Positions 1-7,294 of a DNA stretch of 64,000 nt are shown here, in pieces (the stretch's first letter is position 1; each line of letters opens with the position of its first letter). Both the position numbers and the translations under genes were made by a program. Under the pieces are notes generated by a model that ran no database searches, was not told where the DNA came from, and worked only from the letters and a program-made list of their open reading frames with translations. The DNA comes from Floridanema aerugineum (GTDB lineage Bacteria; Cyanobacteriota; Cyanobacteriia; Cyanobacteriales; Aerosakkonemataceae): assembly GCF_041929345.1 (NCBI RefSeq), contig NZ_JBHFNQ010000121.1, forward strand, positions 1 to 64,000, in the 5' to 3' direction.

Positions 1-57
1 GTTGCAAAACCGTTCCCAAACGTTGGCGCTTTCGCGGCGTTGAATGGTTGTGGTCAT
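1..57 (-). CDS. psbA: Photosystem II D1 protein, N-terminal fragment (cut by window edge)
   Basis: D1 is the reaction-centre core subunit of photosystem II, in the thylakoid membrane. The first 19 codons are visible on the minus strand from an ATG at 57-55 and read MTTTIQRRESANVWERFCN. This is the hallmark D1 start, MTTT followed by the RES motif and WERFC. The rest of the gene lies beyond position 1, so length and isoform cannot be judged. The gene is transcribed away from the window. Its upstream region (58-180) holds a light-response-like promoter, described separately. The identification rests on 19 residues, but they are very characteristic. Confidence 0.9.
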   Translation of the reverse strand, partial: MTTTIQRRESANVWERFCN

Positions 58-116
58 TGTTGGATAATTGCGATGATTTATTTTTCGAGGTTCAGAGCGG
101 TTTGTTTGCCCGCTTA

Positions 117-150
117 AATATACATTAAGGGATTTGTTTCGATTTGTAAA
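117..150 (-). promoter_or_regulatory. Putative psbA promoter with HLR1-like RpaB site
   Basis: On the minus strand, 132-150 reads TTTACAAATCGAAACAAAT. This resembles the HLR1 element bound by the response regulator RpaB: two TTACAAA-like half-sites, the second degenerate. A TATATT (complement of 117-122) lies 22 bases downstream and could be the -10 box. The spacing to TTTACA is longer than the usual 17 bases. The site is about 75-95 bases upstream of the psbA start codon, as expected for cyanobacterial psbA leaders. The promoter role is inferred. Confidence 0.4.
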
Positions 151-282
151 GTATTTGTTGCTATTGATTTTGATTGTTTAATTTTATGGGAATTATCAGG
201 CCAGCTTATAGAAGGCAGAAGGGAAAAGGTTAAAGGTTAAAGAAGGAAAGAATGGGGAATGGAACTAAGATAAGCTGAATCT

Positions 283-315
283 AGATCCCCGACTTCTTCA
301 AGAAGTCGGGGATCT
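283..315. repeat. 33-bp palindromic repeat, copy 1
   Basis: Two perfect 16-base arms (AGATCCCCGACTTCTT and its complement) surround one base. An almost identical 33-bp copy lies at 9022-9054, after hflX. Here it sits just past the 3' end of the leftward gene at 325-1410, so it could also act as a transcript-end hairpin. It is a dispersed short palindrome of unknown origin. Confidence 0.8.
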
Positions 316-324
316 GAGTTAGGA

Positions 325-1410
325 CTATTTCCGCCGTGTTGCACTAGGAACAGTTTCCTTTCTCGCACCTTCTAAGGTAGGCTGAAACTTCAGACCGGAG
401 AGAGTTTGGCGCACGTTCAAAGCGAGAAAGCGATCGACCGGAATATAAATCCGATAAATCGGGCGTTGAGCATCTTGGTAAGTTCTTTGAAATCCCAGAA
501 CTCGCCCCAATTCTCCAGAAATCGGGTTAATTGCCACACTATATAGATCGCAGAGATTGGGAAAATCAACTTGCACCTTTACCAAAGTTTTCTGTAAATC
601 TTCGACAAAATTACAAATCGTTTCATACTCCATATATGGATTATCGATCAGCCAAGCTCTCAGAAAGGCACAACTGCAATCTACATCTCCGGGAACAGCC
701 ATTTTAAAAGGTTCATGTTGCATATCCGAAGTAAAGAAGCGCGTTTTTCCGGGAGGGAGAAAGAAATTCGCCTCTGATTCCTTTACAGTTGGGTAAATAA
801 TTGAAATTCCTACAGGATGCAAGTTATCACTCCGGCGCAACACCCGCATTCCGGTAGAATATTGCCTTCCCCAATCACGTAATATTTGGGTAATCTGGTG
901 AGGAGTTGTGCTGGCATCTTTTGCCGTTTGCACATAATGGCGATCGATCAAATTAGCCACCGGAACCGCATCAGTTCTCAGATTAAAATCATCTATGATT
1001 AATTGCACTGGTTCAGCTGAGTGTGGCGGATCGAGCAGTTCCGACCAAGGCATAATTTGAATGCAAGTAGTGTGACCATCGAATTGTTTTTCTATTAAAC
1101 CAAGTGCTGCTAATTGATCGATCATCATTCCCGCAGCCCGATCGCCACCTCGGTCTTTTTCACTATAAAATAGTTCCGCTGCTTCCCTGTGAGTACAAGC
1201 TACCCATCCTTGCGGTAATTCTAATTTTGTCAAAGGTTGCACCAAGCGGCGACCTGATTCTTGTAATTCTTTCACTAACAAGTATGCCCACAAGCGAACA
1301 AAATATTCAGCCCTTCGCTTGGTAAGTCCACCCCCCCGCTTCACCAGCATAGAAACATAGCTACGCTGTTGCTCGATCGGAAACCACTTTTCTAGGTATT
1401 CTGGGGTCAT
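325..1410 (-). CDS. Conserved cyanobacterial protein of unknown function, possible winged-helix region
   Basis: The reading frame codes for 361 residues and begins at an ATG (MTPEYLEKWF). I do not recognise a named family. No signal peptide or membrane segment is visible. Residues about 1-65 are helical and basic (KRGGGLTKRRAEYFVRLWAY). Residues about 70-120 (THREAAELF, then MIDQLAALGLIEKQ, then TTCIQIMPW) have the order of a winged helix-turn-helix: a two-helix segment, then a short beta wing. The C-terminal half has mixed alpha/beta composition. The gene is divergent from the LuxR-type gene at 1786 and ends beside a palindromic repeat. A DNA-binding or replication-initiator-like role is only a guess. 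Confidence 0.75.
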   Translation of the reverse strand: MTPEYLEKWFPIEQQRSYVSMLVKRGGGLTKRRAEYFVRLWAYLLVKELQESGRRLVQPLTKLELPQGWVACTHREAAELFYSEKDRGGDRAAGMMIDQLAALGLIEKQFDGHTTCIQIMPWSELLDPPHSAEPVQLIIDDFNLRTDAVPVANLIDRHYVQTAKDASTTPHQITQILRDWGRQYSTGMRVLRRSDNLHPVGISIIYPTVKESEANFFLPPGKTRFFTSDMQHEPFKMAVPGDVDCSCAFLRAWLIDNPYMEYETICNFVEDLQKTLVKVQVDFPNLCDLYSVAINPISGELGRVLGFQRTYQDAQRPIYRIYIPVDRFLALNVRQTLSGLKFQPTLEGARKETVPSATRRK

Positions 1411-1785
1411 AGTAGTAAAGTGAATCAGGTAGTTTTTACTGAAGCACCCTTTAGGGTGAGGTTTTTCCCGACTACTAGGCCGAGAATTTCTACAGAAGCA
1501 ATAAGATTGGCTACAAATGCCAGGAAACCATATCCCGAAGCAGGGCTAATAATAGCTTTCAGTTTTTGCTTTCAGACCAGTAAAAGCTGATGTCGGTTAT
1601 TTTGGCGTTTTCTGGCTCCATCCGCTTTCAGTTTAACAGAAAAACTTCACCCTACTTCAGGTTGATTCACCTGATTGGAGCCGCTACGATATGACTTCTC
1701 TAAAGTGGTGATCTCAACTGCTTACTCATTGCACCTTCACTCAACGCCAAGACAGAATGGGCTCATAGAGAGAGAGAAAGCAATT
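1411..1785. other. Intergenic region between divergent genes
   Basis: This 375-base stretch separates two divergent genes, so it must hold both promoters. A short hairpin (CACCCT-TT-AGGGTG, 1445-1458) is followed by a T run on the plus strand and could be an attenuator or small terminator. The frame of the LuxR-type gene stays open upstream of 1786, but that part looks non-coding. No other feature is seen. Confidence 0.5.
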
Positions 1786-2418
1786 ATGAACGCTCATTCA
1801 CTGACTGTTAATCTAGAAATATCTACTTCTGTTCCAGAGAAATCAGAAGTTAACAACCCATTGTTTAATTCTCCTTGGATGGCTTTAGCTGAGTCCTTAA
1901 GAGAAGGTGTCATGGTAATTTCGCGCCATGTCAAACCTATATATATGAATCAACAAGCTAAGGAGATTAGTCAAAAATTGTCGATCGGCGATCGTCACTT
2001 AACCATTTTACCCTTAGAAATTTCCGAAATTTGTTACCGATTAATTAGATATGGTACAAATTATCAACAAACGATCGTTACCGAATGTTTAACCGTCGAA
2101 CAGCAAACAATTCGCATCCGCGCCAGTTGGGTAAACTTAGGTGCTGCTGATGCTAATTTACCTGCAAGTGAAAATCAACAGATTGTGATTTTCTTAGAAA
2201 ATCGCAATCAAATTCTGCAAGAAGATTTACAATTCGAGCAGCAAAAGTATCAGTTAACCGATCGCGAAATCGAAATTTGGTCGCTGCTACGTCAAGAATA
2301 CAGCTATCAAGATATTGCCGAAAAGCTGCATATCAGTTTAAACACCGTCAAAACTCATGTAAAAAACATCTATGCCAAAAAACGTTGGCATCAATTAAAA
2401 GACAGCTATGAGGAGTAA
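1786..2418 (+). CDS. LuxR-type response regulator-like transcription factor with PAS-like sensor region
   Basis: This 210-residue protein has a C-terminal LuxR/FixJ helix-turn-helix at about residues 157-203: LTDREIEIWSLL, then the recognition-helix segment ISLNTVKTHVKNIYAK. The N-terminal 25-145 region looks like a PAS-type fold (EGVMVISRHVKPIYMNQQAKEI), so it may sense a small ligand or redox state. There is no phosphoacceptor receiver domain. I chose ATG 1786 because the sequence before it does not look like protein. It stands alone, ahead of cofG. Its targets are unknown. Family assignment is strong; signal and regulon cannot be read from the sequence. Confidence 0.88.
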   Translation: MNAHSLTVNLEISTSVPEKSEVNNPLFNSPWMALAESLREGVMVISRHVKPIYMNQQAKEISQKLSIGDRHLTILPLEISEICYRLIRYGTNYQQTIVTECLTVEQQTIRIRASWVNLGAADANLPASENQQIVIFLENRNQILQEDLQFEQQKYQLTDREIEIWSLLRQEYSYQDIAEKLHISLNTVKTHVKNIYAKKRWHQLKDSYEE

Positions 2419-2512
2419 GTGTTTTTGGCAATTGTTAGGAAGGACAGATATTGCCACTCTTGGGAGTTTAGCTAAAATTAATTAGCTGTCAATCATCAGT
2501 TAAAAGCAATTT

Positions 2513-3475
2513 ATGTCTACTTCTACTTCCCGCCAAATCACTTACAGTCCTGCTTATACGATCGTCCCTACTTATGAATGTTTTAACCGATGTGCTTATT
2601 GCAATTTTCGCACAGACCCAGGTAAAAGTCCTTGGTTAACTCTTACTGATGCAGAAATTTTATTAAATTCCCTGCAAAATACAGGTGTTTGTGAAATTCT
2701 GATTCTTAGCGGCGAAGTACATCCTAACTCGCCTTTACGAAAAGCTTGGTTCGATCGCATTTACAACCTCTGTCAACTAGCACTCTCTTTAGGCTTTTTA
2801 CCTCATACTAATGTTGGGCCATTATCTTTCGCAGAAATGGCACTATTAAAAAATGTCAATGTTTCAATGGGTTTAATGTTAGAACAATTAACCCCCAGTT
2901 TATTAAACACCGTTCACAAAAATGCACCCAGTAAATTACCAAAATTAAGATTACAACAATTAGAGTTTGCCGGAAAGTTAAAAATTCCTTTTACTACTGG
3001 TTTGTTGTTGGGTATTGGGGAAAGTTCAGCAGATTGGTGGGAGAGTTTAGAGGCGATCGCCAAACTCCACCAACGTTGGCGACACATTCAAGAAGTCATT
3101 CTCCAACCCCACAGTCCCGGAACTCAACAAACTGGACAATTTCCCGCTTTTGATAATCATTTATTACCCGAAATAATCAGCAAAGCTAAAGAAATTTTAC
3201 CCGCAGAAATCACAATTCAAATTCCCCCAAACTTAGTCCAAGAACCAGAATTATTATTAGCTTGTTTAGATGCAGGTGCCAGAGATTTAGGCGGAATCGG
3301 ACCAAAAGATGAAGTAAATCCCGATTATCCTCATCCGCATTATCAGAAATTAACCAAAATATTACAACCTGCGGGTTGGGAATTAGTACCACGTTTGCCA
3401 GTATATCCGCAATATGATAAGTGGTTATCTAAAGAATTACGAATTAGTGTGAAGCAGTGGCGATACAGGAAGTAA
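2513..3475 (+). CDS. cofG: 7,8-didemethyl-8-hydroxy-5-deazariboflavin synthase subunit CofG
   Basis: This radical SAM enzyme (320 residues) acts with CofH to make the deazaflavin Fo/8-HDF from a tyrosine-derived adduct and 5-amino-6-ribitylaminouracil. In cyanobacteria 8-HDF serves as the antenna chromophore of photolyases. The 4Fe-4S motif C-x3-C-x2-C is present at Cys23, Cys27 and Cys30 (TYECFNRCAYCNFRTD). A CofG-typical segment, EILILSGEVHPNS, follows at about 60-73. The C-terminal GARDLGGIGPKDEVNPD is also typical. Cyanobacteria and actinobacteria differ in whether CofG and CofH are fused; here CofG is separate and no cofH is in the window. ATG 2513 fits the family start. Confidence 0.93.
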   Translation: MSTSTSRQITYSPAYTIVPTYECFNRCAYCNFRTDPGKSPWLTLTDAEILLNSLQNTGVCEILILSGEVHPNSPLRKAWFDRIYNLCQLALSLGFLPHTNVGPLSFAEMALLKNVNVSMGLMLEQLTPSLLNTVHKNAPSKLPKLRLQQLEFAGKLKIPFTTGLLLGIGESSADWWESLEAIAKLHQRWRHIQEVILQPHSPGTQQTGQFPAFDNHLLPEIISKAKEILPAEITIQIPPNLVQEPELLLACLDAGARDLGGIGPKDEVNPDYPHPHYQKLTKILQPAGWELVPRLPVYPQYDKWLSKELRISVKQWRYRK

Positions 3476-3513
3476 TAATCGACTAAACTGAAATAAAATT
3501 AGTAAGATTTTTG

Positions 3514-3999
3514 ATGATAAACGATCGAGAATTTTTACACGGTGCAGCCTTTTTCCGTTTGATTAATTATGGAGAGCAAATTGCGATCGCTCACCCATCT
3601 TGGATACATAGCTCTATTTACTTAATAGAAACTAATAGCAGTAAGTCAGCTATTCTTTTTAAGATATCAACCAAGCCAAAATCTGCTTGGTCATTCACAT
3701 TCAGCATTCAAGAAGAGTCTGCATTGGATACTCTCTATAAAAAGTATCCTAACTTCACGGTGTTTATTGCATTAATATGTCACAAAGATGGTATCTGCTG
3801 CATAGCCCAGCAACGTCTTTGGAGTATATTAGATAAAGATAAAGATTCTGGCATTGGGGGTCAACATATCTCAGTGTCAAGACAGCCTCATGGTAGTTAT
3901 CATGTAAGTGGCCCTGGCAGGCAGCAAATGGAGCAGACCGTACCCCAAAGTGACTGGCCTCGCGTAGTTTTTGCTAGTAGAGAAAATAGCTATGAGTGA
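3514..3999 (+). CDS. Unknown protein, first gene of Z1/toxin operon
   Basis: This 161-residue protein matches no family I recognise. It starts at ATG 3514 (a TTG one codon earlier is possible). The central part has alternating strands (SIYLIETNSSKSAILFKIS, then FTVFIALICHKDGICCIA). This is the beta-rich pattern seen in small nuclease-fold or NERD-like proteins, but I cannot place a clear PD-(D/E)xK triad. A basic, glycine-rich tail (SVSRQPHGSYHVSGPGR) follows. The stop overlaps the next start by eight bases (ATGAGTGA), so translation is coupled to the Z1 ATPase. It may be a nuclease, adaptor or antitoxin-like partner of that protein. One HIP1 octamer lies near 3585. Confidence 0.75.
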   Translation: MINDREFLHGAAFFRLINYGEQIAIAHPSWIHSSIYLIETNSSKSAILFKISTKPKSAWSFTFSIQEESALDTLYKKYPNFTVFIALICHKDGICCIAQQRLWSILDKDKDSGIGGQHISVSRQPHGSYHVSGPGRQQMEQTVPQSDWPRVVFASRENSYE

Positions 4000-6328
4000 A
4001 ATTACTCTTAAAACAGATGGATACTGCATCAATAAGCTGATTGCTCGTTTGAGAAACAAAATAGGAGATAAAGCAGCAGAGGAATTAAAGCAAACGGCTG
4101 TAGAGATTGTTGAAAACTGCGTTAAAGTCTACTCTGAAAAATTTGGCGCTGGTGATGTTGGCGCTACAGGTACGGGACTTGTTAGTAATCCTCACAAAGG
4201 AAAAATACCCAATGGTACCACTGGTTTAATTTACGGTAGAGTTCAGAGCGGAAAAACTAATACTACTATTGCTACTCTAGCAGTTGCCCAGGAAAATGGA
4301 TTTCGTTGTTTCCTTGTATTAACTTCTGACAATACTTGGCTTGGTAAACAAACTGCTAATCGTTTTAATAATCAACTCAAAGGTGGGCCAGTTGTCTTTG
4401 ATTGGGAACAATGGAAAAAAGATCCGCAGGAATTTGCTAAAAGTAAATTACTTCCTTATATAAAAGATATTGGTGTTGTACTGGTATCAACTAAAAATCA
4501 GTGTCATTTAGATAATTTGCTTAAAGTTCTTAAATACGCTAATGCCAGTAGCGTACCAAGTTTGATATTTGATGATGAAGCTGATAATGCTAGTTTGAAT
4601 ACCAACGAAAAAAAGCAAGCTAAGAAAGGTAAAGACGCTGTTCCTGATAGTGCTATTTTCGATAAGATTGGCAAAATTCGCCAAGAAGTAACTAATCATA
4701 TTTACTTACAGATTACAGCCACTCCACAAAGTTTATTGCTGCAAAATCTTGACCATCCATGTAAACCCGCTTTTTGTGCTGCCTTGCCAAAACCAGGCAA
4801 TAGTTATATGGGAGGAGATTTATTTTTTGATGATGATAATAGCCCTTACTGCTCTATAGTTGAAGCTGAAGAAATAGAACTATTAAAACAGCAGGAAGGA
4901 AAAATAAATCCTGGGAATAACTGGAATATACCTAAAGGTTTGAGATTGGCTTTGTGCTGTTTCTTTCTGGGGGCAATTTATAAGATGCAATCGGCAACAG
5001 ATGAAGATGCGAAATACTCATTTTTAGCTCATATATGCTATAAAAAGGATAATCACGATAACTTAGAAAAAATCATAAGTGGGTTTGTGGTAGAACTGGA
5101 TCGGGCTCTACGAGATCAATTATCACCAACTAAGAAAGAACAGGCATTGAAGTGGTTAAATGAAGCTTATCAGGAGTTGAATAAAACAGTACCGAATTTA
5201 CCACCTCTTGATGATCTAATTGAAGACTTAAAGCATGAATTACGCAGAGCTATACCTAAAGTTATTAATGCTAATAATCCCGATAAAGAACCAAACTATA
5301 ACCCAGGAATGAATATTCTTATTGGTGGTAATAGGCTTGGCAGGGGTGTAACTATTGATGGATTGATGGTAACTTACTACGGACGGGATGCTAAACAAAA
5401 AGTCATGGATACCGTGCATCAACACGCCCGAATGTATGGTTATCGCCAGGAACTAAAAGATGTTACTCGTCTGTTCTTACCTGAACATAACTTAGAAGCT
5501 TTCCGTGCTATTCATGAATCTGATGAAGGTATGCGTCAGGCTATTGGCGACGATCCTAGTAATATTAAAATTAAACCTGTCTGGGTTGGTGGAGAACTTC
5601 AGGCAACTCGTTCTAACGTTTTGAACCCAGCAGAAATAGATGCTTTTACACCAGGTTCGCATATCTTTCCACGCGCTCCTTTTTATAAAGCAGCCGATGT
5701 CAGTGAAGAAACAAAAGTACTCAAAAAACTTTTGGCTGGATACCACAAGGATAAAGATGGCACTTATATACAATATGAAGCACAAGAAGTAGACATAGAT
5801 TTTCTGATCGAGATAATCTCACACCTCCATAGTGACCATGTTTTTGGAGAAAAGTGGGAGGATAAACGAGTTAAAGAAGCTTTAAAAGCAATGAAAGCTA
5901 ACGGAATTAAAAAAGGACGGCTAATGGTACGTGGAGGTAAAACAGGTCATGATTTGAAACGACAGCCACCAGATAAATGGGGTGGGGGAGGGTTTATTTC
6001 CAACAACATATTAAAAATTATCAAAAGTAACTATACAGATGTACCTTCACTTATTCTTGTGTATGAAAAAGGAAAAAAAAATAAAGGATGGGACGATCAA
6101 CCACTCTATCTACCTATGCTGATTTTCCCAAAAAATAAATTTGTCTTTATGTTCAATTACTCAGATCATATTGAAGAAATTAGCGCTGATTTGGACTGGC
6201 AGTACATAGAGGAGATGGATGAAAAAGAATGGCTTCACGCCGCAGCGAATAACCCTGTTTTTGATTTCCTCAAAGATCCAGAAGAAGATATTTATACATT
6301 AGCTGATGGGAAGCCATTCAATGATTAA
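3992..6328 (+). CDS. Z1-domain superfamily II ATPase/helicase
   Basis: The protein (778 residues from ATG 3992) has SF2 helicase motifs in order. Walker A is GRVQSGKT at 82-89, with the QSGKT form typical of Z1 proteins. The DEAD-like box DDEAD is at 194-198, and TATPQ is at 242-246. A GGNRLGRGVTIDGL segment and an arginine-finger-like HQHARMYGYR follow near 450-500. The C-terminal half matches the Z1 region. Z1 proteins are known from predicted restriction or conflict loci, often with MORC/MutL-like ATPases and nucleases; none of those is here. Both ends overlap neighbours by eight bases. I saw no HIP1 octamer in the gene and its base composition is AT-rich, which suggests transfer. Confidence 0.88.
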   Translation: MSEITLKTDGYCINKLIARLRNKIGDKAAEELKQTAVEIVENCVKVYSEKFGAGDVGATGTGLVSNPHKGKIPNGTTGLIYGRVQSGKTNTTIATLAVAQENGFRCFLVLTSDNTWLGKQTANRFNNQLKGGPVVFDWEQWKKDPQEFAKSKLLPYIKDIGVVLVSTKNQCHLDNLLKVLKYANASSVPSLIFDDEADNASLNTNEKKQAKKGKDAVPDSAIFDKIGKIRQEVTNHIYLQITATPQSLLLQNLDHPCKPAFCAALPKPGNSYMGGDLFFDDDNSPYCSIVEAEEIELLKQQEGKINPGNNWNIPKGLRLALCCFFLGAIYKMQSATDEDAKYSFLAHICYKKDNHDNLEKIISGFVVELDRALRDQLSPTKKEQALKWLNEAYQELNKTVPNLPPLDDLIEDLKHELRRAIPKVINANNPDKEPNYNPGMNILIGGNRLGRGVTIDGLMVTYYGRDAKQKVMDTVHQHARMYGYRQELKDVTRLFLPEHNLEAFRAIHESDEGMRQAIGDDPSNIKIKPVWVGGELQATRSNVLNPAEIDAFTPGSHIFPRAPFYKAADVSEETKVLKKLLAGYHKDKDGTYIQYEAQEVDIDFLIEIISHLHSDHVFGEKWEDKRVKEALKAMKANGIKKGRLMVRGGKTGHDLKRQPPDKWGGGGFISNNILKIIKSNYTDVPSLILVYEKGKKNKGWDDQPLYLPMLIFPKNKFVFMFNYSDHIEEISADLDWQYIEEMDEKEWLHAAANNPVFDFLKDPEEDIYTLADGKPFND

Positions 6329-6662
6329 AGGTAAAGTTGTGCTAGTGCCTTTCCCATTTGACGATTTATCATCTACCAAGGTACGTCCGGCTGTCTGCTT
6401 AACTAACCCTATTGGGCCTTACGAACACATTATTTTGGCTTTTGTCACAAGTAAAATTTCCCGAAATTTACTAGCAACTGATATAGTTTTGGATACAACT
6501 CATCCCGACTTTGCTGCTAGCGGTTTACATCGACCTTCTACTATTAGATTGGATCACTTGATGACTGTTCAGAAGTCAATTATTCGGCGTGAATTAGGCG
6601 AATTGTCATTAGAAACTCAGGCTCAAATTGCTGATAAGTTGTGTAGGCTGTTAACTGAATAA
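6321..6662 (+). CDS. PemK/MazF-family toxin-like endoribonuclease
   Basis: This 113-residue protein has the PemK/MazF start: KGKVVLVPFPFDD, then the RPAVCLTN strand, then a central LAFVTSKIS and IRLDHLMTVQKSII. Family members cleave single-stranded RNA and are normally neutralised by a small antitoxin encoded just upstream. Here the start ATG (6321) overlaps the Z1 stop by eight bases (ATGATTAA), and no antitoxin-sized gene is next to it. An in-frame ATG at 6306 is less likely. Either the upstream proteins take the antitoxin role, or the toxin is the effector of the Z1 system. Catalytic residues were not verified individually. Confidence 0.88.
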   Translation: MIKGKVVLVPFPFDDLSSTKVRPAVCLTNPIGPYEHIILAFVTSKISRNLLATDIVLDTTHPDFAASGLHRPSTIRLDHLMTVQKSIIRRELGELSLETQAQIADKLCRLLTE

Positions 6663-6800
6663 GTCTAATATGCAAAGTTAGATTAAGCAATGGTGCTAAA
6701 CAATGATTACAAATACTCAAAAAGCCGATCGCATCTTGTAATCGACAATCTCCTATTTGTATAATCAGCCTGGATAAATTCAAAACAAGCAAAATATTTT

Positions 6801-7241
6801 ATGAATAACGAAAAGAATTATAAAGAACTATTGACAAAGTGCGATCGATCTTTGCAGACCAACCCAGAAAATAGTCAGCATTGGTATGACAGAGGAGATG
6901 CACTTGCCAACTTAGGTCATTATCAAAAAGCATTAGCCAGTTTTGACAAAGCCATAGAACTACAACCGCAAAACTGCGCCGCTTGGGTATTTCGAGGAGT
7001 CGTTTTAATACACCTACGACGTTATGAAGAAGCCCTCAACAGTTGTAACCAAGCATTAGAAATTAAACCCAACGATAGCGAAGCTTGGACATTTCGCGGT
7101 GCAGCATTAGCTAAATTAGGTCGCAAACAAGAAGCTTACCTGAGTTACGAAAAAGCATTGGGGAGAAAAGAACCATCACCTTGGCGAACAAAAGTGTGGA
7201 AATTCTTCGACCTCTTCAACAGACACAGTTTCCAGTCGTAA
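6801..7241 (+). CDS. Tetratricopeptide repeat protein
   Basis: The 146-residue protein consists of three successive TPR units, each about 34 residues, from about residue 21 to 125. The signature is W-x3-G, then A-x2-L, then Y-x2-A-x3-F/Y-x-K-A-L. Units include WYDRGDALANLGHYQKALAS and WTFRGAALAKLGRKQEAYLS. No signal peptide or membrane segment is seen, so it is probably a cytoplasmic scaffold. The gene lies 138 bases after the toxin and probably has its own promoter. The spacer contains a TPR-unrelated AT-rich stretch. Partners cannot be inferred. Confidence 0.85.
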   Translation: MNNEKNYKELLTKCDRSLQTNPENSQHWYDRGDALANLGHYQKALASFDKAIELQPQNCAAWVFRGVVLIHLRRYEEALNSCNQALEIKPNDSEAWTFRGAALAKLGRKQEAYLSYEKALGRKEPSPWRTKVWKFFDLFNRHSFQS

Positions 7242-7283
7242 TAGTTAAAATATATAAGACAAATTCGCAGCCAGGTTACTGGT

Positions 7284-7290
7284 AAGGAAG
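7284..7290 (+). promoter_or_regulatory. Shine-Dalgarno supporting the upstream hflX start
   Basis: AAGGAAG lies four bases before the ATA codon at 7295. It supports initiation there rather than at the GTG at 7448, which has no comparable purine run at the right distance. Confidence 0.5.
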
Positions 7291-7294
7291 TCCT

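Noticed and set aside
1675..1785. Upstream extension of the LuxR-type protein (37 residues)
   Set aside because: The extension is not protein-like, and ATG 1786 is followed by normal composition.
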